From an uncultured Clostridia bacterium (lineage in GTDB: Bacteria; Bacillota; Clostridia; RUG12999), in the NCBI GenBank assembly GCA_949739095.1, contig CATIYX010000190.1:1-33744 (forward strand): a DNA stretch of 33,744 nucleotides, given 5' to 3'. The stretch's first letter is position 1. Every line of letters starts with the position of its first letter. Both the position numbers and the translations under genes were made by a program. Shown in pieces: positions 15,863 to 24,456 of the stretch. Under the pieces are notes generated by a model that had not been told where the DNA came from, searched no databases, and was given only the letters and a program-made list of their open reading frames with translations.

Positions 15863-18800
15863 ATGAAACGCATAGCACTGTTTTTGGCACTGGTACTGCT
15901 GTTTTCTCTTTCTACTCCTGTCATAGGGGCGGCGCCGATGGAATTGATTTATTTGCCGACGGCGGATAGCTATGTATCCCTATCTCAGCCGGATACAAAT
16001 TATGGAGAGGATGCTGCAGCAAAAATTGCAGTATATTCTACGAATGTAAGGAACATTCCATACTATTCCTTTGATTTTACAGAGGAACGGCACGATGATA
16101 TCAAGTTCAATGAGGATTTGATGAGCAATAACGGTATCTGGTATTCTTTTGACGTCACAGCGACTGTGAAACAATATTGGTCGCGTACAAAAAGAGAACT
16201 GCATACAGCGCTGTGGATTCCGTGGGAAGCAAATACAGATTATAGCGGAACGTTTGCAACCAAGGAGAGTGCACTGAATTTACCGCATTTGAAAATCACA
16301 TGCAGCAGCGACGGGAAAAATGTTGTAAAAGCGGTGATATACCTGTTTGGCGGTACCATTTCTCCAACAGTTGAACTATATGAAACGACCGGTGCATTTG
16401 ATGAGCAAACTATTACCTATATGAAACGACCGGCGCTTCGCACAAAAATTGGTATTGGGAAAAAAGAACAGGAGATGTCGGGAAATGTTGTGGACGAAGC
16501 AGTAGTAAACAGCTATGAAGGAAAAAGTATTGGGACGTTGACACAAACCGGTATGGATAAGTTTGAAACAGTAGTGCCTGATTATCCGACATGGGATGAA
16601 ATTTATGACGCGCGGCAGGTGCCAAGTGTAGAAAAGCTGGAAGAGGATTATCATAAGGCGCTTCCTACGAAAGGTCATCCGCGTATTTATGGAAATCAAG
16701 CAGATTGGGAACGAGTGAGAGTTCTGGCGGAACAAGGACAGGAGGCTATCCTAAAATGGAAAGAAACCATACTTAGTGCAGCTGAAATTGCAGTAGCACG
16801 AGGTGTTCCTACGTACTATATCCGTTCAACCGGAGACATTGACCAGCGTGGCAGCGATATTGGTACGCTTGGAATGGCATATCAGCTCACAAAGGACAAA
16901 CGTTATTCAGACGCTTGTTATGCACATCTGAAGGCAGTTGCCGAATATCCGGACTGGAATAATGGCGGTGCGGCACAGTTGAATCTGGGAGACTGTTGTC
17001 TGAATGTGGGACTGGGATATGATTTAATTTATGAGACCATGACGGAAGCGCAAAAAAAAGATATTGTCAGCGGTGCACTCAAAAACGGACTTTATATCAT
17101 GCAGGGAGCGCCCAATACCGGAACCAATAACTGGAATCCGGTCATTAATGGCGGTGCGGCAGTTTTGGCGTGCGCGCTGCTGGACGAAGAAACGGATGTT
17201 TGTTTGGAAATTGTGCGGCAGTCCATTGCAAACATTCCGATTGCATTATTGGAATACTATCCGGACGGCGGATTCCCTGAAGGCCCCTCCTACTGGGCAT
17301 ATATGCTTGATAATTTTGCCAATTTTTTGGCAGCAGTAAACTATACCTTCGGACAGGACTATGGCGTGGGTGATTTTCAAGGGATTTCAACAACGGGATT
17401 TTATCCGATTTATTTACAGGGACCTACACCTACAATACGGTTTAAGTATGGAGATGACAGAACCAAATATATTGCTTCCAAGTCATTGTTCTATCTGGCA
17501 AGGCGGTTTGACGCGCCGGTATTTGCAAAATATCAGCTTGATTTGGCGGAAACATTGAATGATTTCTCGACCATTGCCCCGTATTGGTACTGTGAAGACA
17601 CGTTGTTTGATAATACTGTATCTGTCTATGATACGTTAGACAAGGATAAGACGTTTGATGGACAATCGCCCATTGGTACCATGCGAAGCAATTGGGAGGA
17701 TGAAAACGCATTATTTGCAGGATTTAAAGCCGGATTCCCACAAACAAGCCATGCGGATATGGATATCGGTACGTTTACTTTTGCGGCAAATGGAATAGAA
17801 TGGGGCTGTGATTTGCAGAGTGTTGGCGGCGATTATAGTCGACCGGGTTATTATTCGCTCTTCCGCCATACGCGTTATCTCTATTATGAGCGGTCTGTTC
17901 AGGGGCATAACACACTGTTGTTTGACCCGGGCAGAACTTATCCGGCGATTGAATTTGGGCAGGAGCCAAACAGCTATTCCACCATTGAAAAAGCAGAGTT
18001 TACGCAAGGGCAAGCGCCCTACGTCATTATGGACATCAGCGACGCCTACAGAAGATATGCGACAAAAGTCCGGCGGGGGATTTCTCTGATTAATAACCGC
18101 CGTGAATTTTTGGTGCAGGACGAAATCTGGTCGGAGGGTAACCATACGGTATATTGGTCTATGCATACCAAAGCGGATGTTGAAGTGAACGGCGACGAAG
18201 CAATTTTGACACAAGGCGACAAACGGTTATATTGCAAAATTCTTTCGCCCGGAAATGCAAGCTTTGACGTGATGGATGCAAAACCCTTGCCTATGACAGC
18301 AACCACGGGCGGATATGATCAAAGAACGAGTCAGGACTATCAAAAATTATATGTGAAGTGCGACTATGAAAACCGTACCACACTGTCAATATGGATGGTA
18401 CCACTGACTTGGGGAGATGACATTCCAACGTCTACGCCACAGATGAAACGTCTGGACAATTGGCCGCTGGAGCAAAAGGAAAACGTCACCATCGACGGCA
18501 TACAAATTAATGGAAATCCGCTGGAGGGATTCAAACCGGACAAATATGTATATAACTACATAAGTGGTTCCGCTGATTTTGACTATAAAGTGATTTGCAG
18601 TGATGAAACCGTTGATGTGAAAACAGAATATAGCCAAGGATATTTGCGGATTTTATGCAAAGACAAAACCGGTAAAAAAAGTGATACGCGTTATTTGATA
18701 TCTGCAACGAAAAAGGCGGAAGAAAGTAAATATAAGGTTGAGGCAAGTTATGTACCGCAGCCGGAAAATGCGCCGTCTATGACGATGGATGGAGATTTGG

Positions 18801-19138
18801 GAACGCGCTTTGCAACCGAGGGTGAACAATGGATTCAGTATGATTTGGAAGAAGTGAAGGAAATGGATAGCATTTCTCTCGCCTTCTATATGGGTGCTTC
18901 CAGACGCTACAATATGGGTATTCATCTCTCGGAGGACGGAGAAAACTACACAACGGTATTTGAGGGGAAAACTTCCGGTACCACGGAAAATCTGGAACGC
19001 TATACGTTCGATAAGCAACAGGCACGGTATATCAAGATTACTCTGAACGGTAACAATGAAAATGATTGGGGCAACTTGTCGGAAATTGCCTTTGAGTTCA
19101 TTGAGGATTCGCTGGCGCTTGCGGATGAAGAAGAATAA
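15863..19138 (+). CDS. Secreted multi-domain heparinase-II/III-like lyase
   Basis: This 1,091-residue enzyme is likely to cleave a uronic-acid polysaccharide by beta-elimination outside the cell. The domains in order are: signal peptide (about 1-23); a DNRLRE/CBM96-like module at about 28-235 with YLPTADSYV, TNYGED and FDEQTITYMKRPA; a helical lyase toroid at about 255-600 with GTNNWNPVINGG (N422 and N423 candidate catalytic Asn) and EGPSYWAY; a beta-rich C-terminal lyase domain with SHADMDIGTF (S629-F638) and QGHNTLLFDPG; a cadherin-like beta domain at about 880-955; and an F5/8-type module at about 960-1085 with TMDGDLGTRF and WIQYDLEE. ATG 15863 has GAGGA 6 nt upstream; ATG 15860 is also possible. 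It has no SLH anchor of its own, so it may be held by partner proteins. The polymer is not determined. Confidence 0.85.
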   Translation: MKRIALFLALVLLFSLSTPVIGAAPMELIYLPTADSYVSLSQPDTNYGEDAAAKIAVYSTNVRNIPYYSFDFTEERHDDIKFNEDLMSNNGIWYSFDVTATVKQYWSRTKRELHTALWIPWEANTDYSGTFATKESALNLPHLKITCSSDGKNVVKAVIYLFGGTISPTVELYETTGAFDEQTITYMKRPALRTKIGIGKKEQEMSGNVVDEAVVNSYEGKSIGTLTQTGMDKFETVVPDYPTWDEIYDARQVPSVEKLEEDYHKALPTKGHPRIYGNQADWERVRVLAEQGQEAILKWKETILSAAEIAVARGVPTYYIRSTGDIDQRGSDIGTLGMAYQLTKDKRYSDACYAHLKAVAEYPDWNNGGAAQLNLGDCCLNVGLGYDLIYETMTEAQKKDIVSGALKNGLYIMQGAPNTGTNNWNPVINGGAAVLACALLDEETDVCLEIVRQSIANIPIALLEYYPDGGFPEGPSYWAYMLDNFANFLAAVNYTFGQDYGVGDFQGISTTGFYPIYLQGPTPTIRFKYGDDRTKYIASKSLFYLARRFDAPVFAKYQLDLAETLNDFSTIAPYWYCEDTLFDNTVSVYDTLDKDKTFDGQSPIGTMRSNWEDENALFAGFKAGFPQTSHADMDIGTFTFAANGIEWGCDLQSVGGDYSRPGYYSLFRHTRYLYYERSVQGHNTLLFDPGRTYPAIEFGQEPNSYSTIEKAEFTQGQAPYVIMDISDAYRRYATKVRRGISLINNRREFLVQDEIWSEGNHTVYWSMHTKADVEVNGDEAILTQGDKRLYCKILSPGNASFDVMDAKPLPMTATTGGYDQRTSQDYQKLYVKCDYENRTTLSIWMVPLTWGDDIPTSTPQMKRLDNWPLEQKENVTIDGIQINGNPLEGFKPDKYVYNYISGSADFDYKVICSDETVDVKTEYSQGYLRILCKDKTGKKSDTRYLISATKKAEESKYKVEASYVPQPENAPSMTMDGDLGTRFATEGEQWIQYDLEEVKEMDSISLAFYMGASRRYNMGIHLSEDGENYTTVFEGKTSGTTENLERYTFDKQQARYIKITLNGNNENDWGNLSEIAFEFIEDSLALADEEE

Positions 19139-19143
19139 AGGAT

Positions 19144-21024
19144 ATGATTGCGGAAATGATTGGGAAAAACTATATTACAGCAGAGATTGTAACACGGACG
19201 AAAGAAATTTCGGAGACAGTGACCATTGGTGCTTATACATTAGGCACCAATGCATCCGACAGGAAAGTCTGGGAGAGAGCGGCACGCCTTGAAGGCGCGC
19301 CAGCGCTCCTGCAAAAAGCAGAAAATATTCTCAAAGAGGAAATTGCGGTTATCGACGATGTGTTGTATTACAGTGCGGAGCAATTGGGACACAGCGGAAA
19401 AATCAATCAGGTGCAGTTTAGATTGGTGCAGAATCTGGAGGATATGCTTCTGGCGGAGTGCATAGAGAACAAAGGAAGATTTTTGTCAAAAATAGAAGCG
19501 TATATTGAGGCGATATGTACGATGAAATCTTGGGTCAATGCAGGGCATGACCGGGCGTTTGGCTATGCACAGTACCGAAATAGATACGGATTGGTCGATT
19601 TATACACGGCAAATATCGTGTGGGCGTTTATCGCCTGCGATAGCTGTCTGGGAGAACGGCTTTCGGAGAATATCCGGCAAATGATGCGGGACAGCGTGAA
19701 AACGCGGGCGCTGGATATTTATGAGAGAAAGCTGCGGGGCGAAACAGACAAGCCGCTGAAAGGAGAATTGGTGCCGCTCTATTGGATGGACGTCTTCGGG
19801 AACTGGATTGCTGTTTGTGCCGGTGCGATGACAGCGGGGATGTTATACTTTGGCGAGGATGATAAAAAAGCTCTGTATATTGCCGTTTATGAACATTGTA
19901 TGGCGCAATATGCGAAAAGTCTGAAAAATGGATATTGTGCGGAGGGTCTGTCTTATTGGAACTATGGCTTTGCCCATTTTATTGCTGGCGCGGATGCAGT
20001 TGCCAGAGCGACGGGCGGCGTGGTTGATTTATATTTGCAGGGGGATTTATGCCGCGCAGCAACGTTTGGACTTGACTTTGCCATGACAACGAATGACTAT
20101 CCGGCTATTGCAGATTGCATGTTCGGCGAACAACCTTCTTCCTTCAATCTATGCTACTACCACATGCGATGTGGGCAACGCACAAAGTTACCGGCGGATT
20201 TGCTGACAGGCTACCATGCGAATTTTGCTTTATGTCTGTTGGCATGGACTCCTAACTTAAGCGGTACAATGCAGGAGCGGGTGGACAGAAACCCACTGCG
20301 CAGTATGTATGACGGATATGACGTTTTGGTGTGCCGCAATGAAGACGCTACATTTGGTGCGTATATCAAAGGCGGCACAAATCAAGAGCCACACAATCAC
20401 AATGATTTGGGTGCTTTTGCGATTTCTGTGAAGGGGGAAAGCGTGATTGCCGACGTTGGTTATACGCGCTATACCAATACAACGTTTGAAAAGGAGCGGT
20501 ATCAGGAGGAGGCGCTAAGTTCTTTTGGACACAGCGTACCCGTAGTCAGCGGATGCTTGCAGGGACCAGCTGAATTCAAATGCGATGTTTTTGATGAGAC
20601 ACCGCCATTTTATGTCACCATTTTGGAAAAGCATTTCACAGAAGCGCAAGATGAACTGTTGCTTGACCTTACATCTGCATATGCATGTCCGAATTTAAAG
20701 CGGCTCACAAGGAAGTTCACATTTTGCAGGAAAGAGAAGAAAGTAGAGATTTTGGACTGCTATGCATTTGATAGACCTGATACGGTGGAATCAGCATTTC
20801 TGACCTTTGGCTGCGTAAAGATAGAAGGAAATAAACTTACTGTAAAAGGAAAGTATGCGCGGATAGATGTATGCGTTCCACCGTCTGTCATGATTGAAGT
20901 AACGCCGATTTCAGGAGTGGTAGTGAATGGTCATCAGGATACAGTGTATCCGATACGGATTGGAATTCGCAAAAAGGAAAAGGAATCAGAGGGTCAATTG
21001 AAGCTGATTTTTTCTGCGGAATAA
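19144..21024 (+). CDS. Cytoplasmic heparinase-II/III-like lyase
   Basis: This 626-residue protein lacks a signal peptide, so it probably acts on imported oligosaccharides. Residues about 100-370 are helical, with EGLSYWNYGFAHFIAGAD typical of the family toroid. The C-terminal beta domain has the family motif PHNHNDLGAFAI, with P416 and catalytic-type His 417 and His 419. It continues with VIADVGYTRYTN, FEKERYQ and SSFGHSVPVVSG, closely following the pattern of cytosolic heparinase-II/III-like enzymes. The gene starts 5 bp after the previous stop. AAGGA is only 1 nt before ATG 19144, and ATG 19156 is the alternative with a 13-nt spacing. Paired with the secreted lyase, it suggests a two-stage pathway. 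No kinase or aldolase for the released keto-sugar is present here. Confidence 0.85.
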   Translation: MIAEMIGKNYITAEIVTRTKEISETVTIGAYTLGTNASDRKVWERAARLEGAPALLQKAENILKEEIAVIDDVLYYSAEQLGHSGKINQVQFRLVQNLEDMLLAECIENKGRFLSKIEAYIEAICTMKSWVNAGHDRAFGYAQYRNRYGLVDLYTANIVWAFIACDSCLGERLSENIRQMMRDSVKTRALDIYERKLRGETDKPLKGELVPLYWMDVFGNWIAVCAGAMTAGMLYFGEDDKKALYIAVYEHCMAQYAKSLKNGYCAEGLSYWNYGFAHFIAGADAVARATGGVVDLYLQGDLCRAATFGLDFAMTTNDYPAIADCMFGEQPSSFNLCYYHMRCGQRTKLPADLLTGYHANFALCLLAWTPNLSGTMQERVDRNPLRSMYDGYDVLVCRNEDATFGAYIKGGTNQEPHNHNDLGAFAISVKGESVIADVGYTRYTNTTFEKERYQEEALSSFGHSVPVVSGCLQGPAEFKCDVFDETPPFYVTILEKHFTEAQDELLLDLTSAYACPNLKRLTRKFTFCRKEKKVEILDCYAFDRPDTVESAFLTFGCVKIEGNKLTVKGKYARIDVCVPPSVMIEVTPISGVVVNGHQDTVYPIRIGIRKKEKESEGQLKLIFSAE

Positions 21025-21082
21025 ATGGTCTTGAGGTGCTTTCGGGGGACGTGAAAGCATATAGTGAAAATACATGTGAATT

Positions 21083-21127
21083 CAGGCGAATGGATTTTAT
21101 AGGAATCTGTTCGCTTGATTTATTTTT
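21083..21127 (+). terminator. Intrinsic terminator of the first uptake operon
   Basis: CAGGCGAA-T-GGATT (21083-21096) pairs with AATCT-G-TTCGCTTG (21104-21117), with two G-U pairs and one mismatch. ATTTATTTTT follows. It lies 58 bp after the cytoplasmic lyase stop and should end the transcript that begins near 6613. Confidence 0.82.
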
Positions 21128-21222
21128 GAATAGTAACGATACCTCTAAATAGTGATGACTTGTAATATTAACTAAAAAAATATTATATATATTGGCATTT
21201 ATACCAAGAATAAATAAAAAAC

Positions 21223-21251
21223 TTGACAAAATTTATGCGGGCTGCTATAAT
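21223..21251 (+). promoter_or_regulatory. Perfect consensus promoter
   Basis: TTGACA (21223-21228), a 17-bp spacer and TATAAT (21246-21251) match the sigma-A consensus exactly. The promoter drives a short unit that ends at a terminator 100 nt later, not an obvious gene. It is the strongest promoter in the window. Confidence 0.9.
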
Positions 21252-21257
21252 TAGGAA

Positions 21258-21377
21258 CAAGAGGTAGACTCAAATACATGAGTAATAATATAAAAGGAAA
21301 TATAGGTATAAGCGTTTTCAGCAGAGGGTGGTATCCAGCAAAATGATGTTGCAGAAGGAGGACCACTTATTTTTTTC
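21258..21377 (+). ncRNA. Small RNA or terminated leader, about 120 nt
   Basis: Bounded by the perfect promoter and a terminator, this segment codes for no protein of useful length. A hairpin ACTCA/TGAGT lies near the 5' end (21268-21282). The 3' end folds into a terminator: GGGTGGT (21326-21332) with ACCACTT (21362-21368), an inner TCC/GGA pair, and a GCAA/TTGC tip, followed by a run of seven T. An AAGGAGGA sequence at 21355-21362 sits inside the 3' arm. Part of the sequence resembles a T-box core (AGGGTGG), but no specifier stem or tRNA-linked gene is visible. It could be an autonomous sRNA or an attenuator for the TetR operon. The whole 458-bp gap 21025-21482 is accounted for by two terminators, this unit and the TetR-gene promoter. 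Confidence 0.6.
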
Positions 21378-21386
21378 ACTATAATA

Positions 21387-21404
21387 TAACTAAATAGTTA
21401 GTTT
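21387..21404. promoter_or_regulatory. TetR-family operator 1
   Basis: TAACTAAATAGTTAGTTT occurs here and, identically, at 22315-22332. It contains the inverted repeat AACTAA/TTAGTT with a 4-bp spacer. A promoter with TTAGTT (21398-21403) as a -35 and TATAAA (21422-21427) as a -10, spacer 18, would be overlapped by the site. That makes it a good repressor operator for autoregulation of the gene at 21483. Confidence 0.7.
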
Positions 21405-21482
21405 TTGATTTTTAAATAACTTATAAAATTTTGCAAGCGAAGAGAATTAGTAATTGTTAAAAACAATAGGAAGTGATGGTTT

Positions 21483-22145
21483 ATGAAGGGAAATGCAATC
21501 AGGATGGATACTGGTAGTCAAACGCGGCGGCGTGTGCGCAACAGTGCAGTTGCAAAAGCAAAAATTTTGAAAGCAGCGGAGGACGAATTTGCAAATAATG
21601 GTCTTTCAGGGGCACGAATAGATACGATTGCGCTCACATCAGGGTACAATAAAAGCTTAATTTATCAATATTTTGGAAACAAGGAAAAATTATATGAAGT
21701 GGTTATTTATAATACCTATTCCAAATTATCGGATGTGGAGCAGGTCATCATTTCAAAAGATTTAGGATATGAAGAAAGCGTTGCAATGATTGTGCAGAGC
21801 TATTTTGAGTTTTTAAAGGACAATCCTAACTTTGTGAAATTGATTATGCATGAGAACTTGAATCAAGGTAAATATATTGCAGCAAGTGGTTCGCTGCGTG
21901 TCAAAGATCCCATGCTTCGGGCGTTAAAAAAAGTAGTAGAAGTAGGAAAAAGCGAGGGTGTGTTCAACGAAAGTGTGGATGAAACGCAGGTTCTGATTTC
22001 TTTGATAACCGGTTCATTCTCCTATTTTTCCAATATCTATACGCTGTCTCAGGTATTGCATATTGATTTGTCAGAAGAAGAGAACATGAAAAAACGGATG
22101 AAATTTGTAACGGAATCTATTTTAAATTATTTGCGTAATGGATGA
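21483..22145 (+). CDS. TetR-family transcriptional regulator
   Basis: This 220-residue protein has a TetR-type N-terminal HTH. Residues about 21-65 include KILKAAEDEFANNGLSGARI, DTIALTSGYNKSLIYQYFGN and KEKLYEVVIYNTY, the canonical helices. The C-terminal part (about 70-220) is a helical ligand and dimer domain of unknown specificity. AGGA precedes the ATG by about 11 nt, and a second in-frame ATG lies 9 codons on. The identical palindrome upstream of this gene and of the next operon indicates repression of both. The ligand is probably a product of the substrate imported by the operon, or an unrelated small molecule; the sequence cannot say. Confidence 0.9.
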   Translation: MKGNAIRMDTGSQTRRRVRNSAVAKAKILKAAEDEFANNGLSGARIDTIALTSGYNKSLIYQYFGNKEKLYEVVIYNTYSKLSDVEQVIISKDLGYEESVAMIVQSYFEFLKDNPNFVKLIMHENLNQGKYIAASGSLRVKDPMLRALKKVVEVGKSEGVFNESVDETQVLISLITGSFSYFSNIYTLSQVLHIDLSEEENMKKRMKFVTESILNYLRNG

Positions 22146-22314
22146 GAAAAGCCGTAATATACATTATGTTTGAAGTTTTTTTATGATAGAGACATATGCC
22201 AGGGAAATGTTGATTTGTTCATGAAAACAAAAATGGGATAGATTACATAAAATGATGGACAGAAAAATGTTTTCCTGGTAAATAAAGTGGAGAAAAAATT
22301 TTTTTGAAATTATT

Positions 22315-22332
22315 TAACTAAATAGTTAGTTT
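22315..22332. promoter_or_regulatory. TetR-family operator 2 and operon promoter
   Basis: This is identical in 18 bp to the site at 21387-21404. TTAGTT (22326-22331) serves as a weak -35 and TATAAA (22349-22354) as a -10, with a 17-bp spacer, so the geometry is the same as at site 1. It lies about 110 bp before the dehydrogenase gene and should control the whole second operon. The rest of the 294-bp gap 22146-22439 contains no gene that I can see. Confidence 0.72.
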
Positions 22333-22439
22333 ATGAATAATGGATAAATATAAAGGGATATATGGTAAATTTTTTGATGAAATTATAAAATTGAGATGTC
22401 AAATAGTAGAGAGTTATACATGTGGCGAGGGGTGGATTT

Positions 22440-23438
22440 ATGCTGAAATTGCTAATTACAATACCGAACGGTCCCATCAAAGATAGTTTTGTTCCATGTG
22501 AGGTGTGTGAGCGTCTGGAAAAGCTGTTTGATGTGACTTATAATGAAGGAACAGAGAATTATTCTGAAGAGGAATTAAAAGTCCTCCTGAATGGAAAAGA
22601 CGTTGTTCTTACAGGATGGGGAACCCCAAAACTGACAGAAAGGGTGCTTGCAGGAAATGATACATTAAAAATCATTGCCCATACAGGCGGTTCGGTTGCA
22701 ACCATTGTAGATGACTATGCCTATGAAAAAGGAATTCGGGTGCTGAGTGGCAATGAAATATATGCAGAATCGGTTGCAGAAGCTTGCGTGGCATATGCAT
22801 TAAGTGCGTTGAGACGGATACCGGATTATCTTGCGGTCACAAAAGCCGGTGGCTGGCGGTCAGAAGATGTCTTGTGGGAGGGACTGCTGGGTCAGACGGT
22901 TGGACTGGTCAGCTACGGAATGATTACCAAACATTTTGTGAGAATGCTACAACCGTTTTCGCCAAAGATAAAAGTCTATTCCTCGCATTTGGACGAAGCT
23001 GAGTTAAAGGCAAATCATATGGAAAAAGCATCGCTTGCCGAAATTTTTGCAACCTGTAAAGTCATATCAATCCATTCAGCGTTGACAGAAAAAACCTATC
23101 ACATGATTGATAAACCTCTGTTGCAAAGTATTCAGGACGGCGCGGTGCTAATAAACACGGCAAGAGGCGGCGTAATTGATGAAGCGGCGCTTGTCAAGGA
23201 ATTGAAAAAAGAACGGTTTCGGGCCGTTTTAGATGTTTATGAACAGGAACCGTTGCCGCCGGACCATCCTTTGCGGAACATGCCTAATGTATATCCTATT
23301 CCGCACATGGGCGGACCGACTTATGACAGGAGAAAGGTGGTAACGCAGCGGCTTGCGGATGACATTGTGCGTATCCGGGACGGAGAACCCCCACAAATGG
23401 AAATCAGTCGGAGTTACGCTGCGCACATGACAAAATAA
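22440..23438 (+). CDS. D-2-hydroxyacid dehydrogenase family protein
   Basis: This 332-residue NAD(P)-dependent oxidoreductase of the D-isomer-specific family would reduce a 2-keto acid or oxidise a 2-hydroxy acid in the cytoplasm. The catalytic triad is present: R242 in NTARGGVIDE, E270 in DVYEQEP and H289 in IPHMGG. The dinucleotide fold reads S158-Y-G-M-I-T163 where GxGxxG is usual, so the first and third glycines are replaced. ATG 22440 follows AGGGGTGG; an upstream GTG at 22422 is unlikely. It is the first gene of the TetR-controlled operon. Its substrate could be a sugar-derived keto acid released from the imported glycan, by inference. The glycine changes may mean altered cofactor use. 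Confidence 0.87.
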   Translation: MLKLLITIPNGPIKDSFVPCEVCERLEKLFDVTYNEGTENYSEEELKVLLNGKDVVLTGWGTPKLTERVLAGNDTLKIIAHTGGSVATIVDDYAYEKGIRVLSGNEIYAESVAEACVAYALSALRRIPDYLAVTKAGGWRSEDVLWEGLLGQTVGLVSYGMITKHFVRMLQPFSPKIKVYSSHLDEAELKANHMEKASLAEIFATCKVISIHSALTEKTYHMIDKPLLQSIQDGAVLINTARGGVIDEAALVKELKKERFRAVLDVYEQEPLPPDHPLRNMPNVYPIPHMGGPTYDRRKVVTQRLADDIVRIRDGEPPQMEISRSYAAHMTK

Positions 23439-23528
23439 AAGAATCATTTGTGCATGTGGCAGAAACTTTTTATGCGGAACAAAAAATGATAAATAAGCTG
23501 CAAGAGCGGAAAGGATAGGAAAAAAACA

Positions 23529-24443
23529 ATGACGAAATGCAGAGAATTTTTTCACGGTCTGAGGCGGGATTGGCAGTTGGTATTGCTGGTGCTGCCGGGT
23601 GTGATATTTTATTTGATTTACAGATATCTACCAATGTATGGTTTGATTATTGCGTTTAAGGATTACGGTATTTATACAGGAATTAACGGAAGTCCATGGG
23701 CGGGTCTGAAATATTTTCAGGAGTTTTTCTCCTCCGGAGACTTTTTCCTGCTTTTTAAAAACACCCTGCTGATAGGGGTCTACAGTTTGCTTTGGTCGTT
23801 TCCGTTTCCGATTATTTTAGCAATTCTACTCAATGAGATGCGGCTGAAATCATTTAAAAAGTTGGTACAGACGGTTACGTTTCTCCCTTCATTTTTATCA
23901 ACGGTAGTTGTCTGCTCCATGGTGATTGATTTTCTTTCACCCAGCACCGGTATTATCAATACCATCATAAAAGCTTGCGGCGGGGAACCAATTTATTTTA
24001 TGACAAAACCGGAATGGTTCAGAACCGTATACATATCGTCCGGTATATGGCAGCAAACAGGCTATAATGCAGTGATATATCTGGCGGCGCTGACAAGTCT
24101 TGATACCAGTCTGCTAGAAGCTGCGGAAATCGATGGCTGCGGAAGACTGAAAAAAATCTGGTATATTGTGTTGCCAAGCCTAATGCCCATCATTACTATT
24201 ATGTTTATTTTGAATTCAGGAAATATTTTTAAAGCGGCGCAGGACAAAATGCTGCTGCTATATAACCCGGCAACCTATTCCGTATCCGACATTTTCTCAA
24301 CATTTACATATCGTAAGGGTATCGTGGAGAACAATTATAGTTATTCCACGGCGGTCGGATTTTTTGAAGCAATCGTTTCACTGATTGTTGTCACGGTAAC
24401 GAATTATGTGAGTAAGAAAATGAATGATACGAGTTTATGGTAA
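23529..24443 (+). CDS. ABC sugar permease, LplB type (second system)
   Basis: This 304-residue membrane protein is a paralogue of the permease at 9829-10779. It has the same signatures: IFYLIYRYLPMYGLIIAFKD, GSPWAGLKYF, VYSLLWSFPFPIILAILLNE, coupling loop EAAEIDGCGRLKKIWYIVLP and a terminal NDTSLW. It is 90 bp after the dehydrogenase and 13 bp before the second permease. It forms the first half of a second importer, again without an ATPase gene beside it. Confidence 0.93.
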   Translation: MTKCREFFHGLRRDWQLVLLVLPGVIFYLIYRYLPMYGLIIAFKDYGIYTGINGSPWAGLKYFQEFFSSGDFFLLFKNTLLIGVYSLLWSFPFPIILAILLNEMRLKSFKKLVQTVTFLPSFLSTVVVCSMVIDFLSPSTGIINTIIKACGGEPIYFMTKPEWFRTVYISSGIWQQTGYNAVIYLAALTSLDTSLLEAAEIDGCGRLKKIWYIVLPSLMPIITIMFILNSGNIFKAAQDKMLLLYNPATYSVSDIFSTFTYRKGIVENNYSYSTAVGFFEAIVSLIVVTVTNYVSKKMNDTSLW

Positions 24444-24456
24444 GGAGATGAGAAGA

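Noticed and set aside
16376..16735. Minus-strand ORFs inside the large lyase and other genes
   Set aside because: They lack ribosome binding sites and family features and lie wholly within well-supported genes on the plus strand; treated as chance.
21258..21377. Lysine riboswitch or T-box
   Set aside because: The GAGGTAGA start resembles a lysine riboswitch, but the long core is missing. The AGGGTGG piece resembles a T-box, but no specifier stem, no antiterminator partner and no tRNA-related gene are present.
22196..22280. Long-range CCAGGGAAA/TTTTCCTGG pairing upstream of the dehydrogenase operon
   Set aside because: The arms are about 70 nt apart, short and imperfect, with no linked sequence feature; it may be chance.
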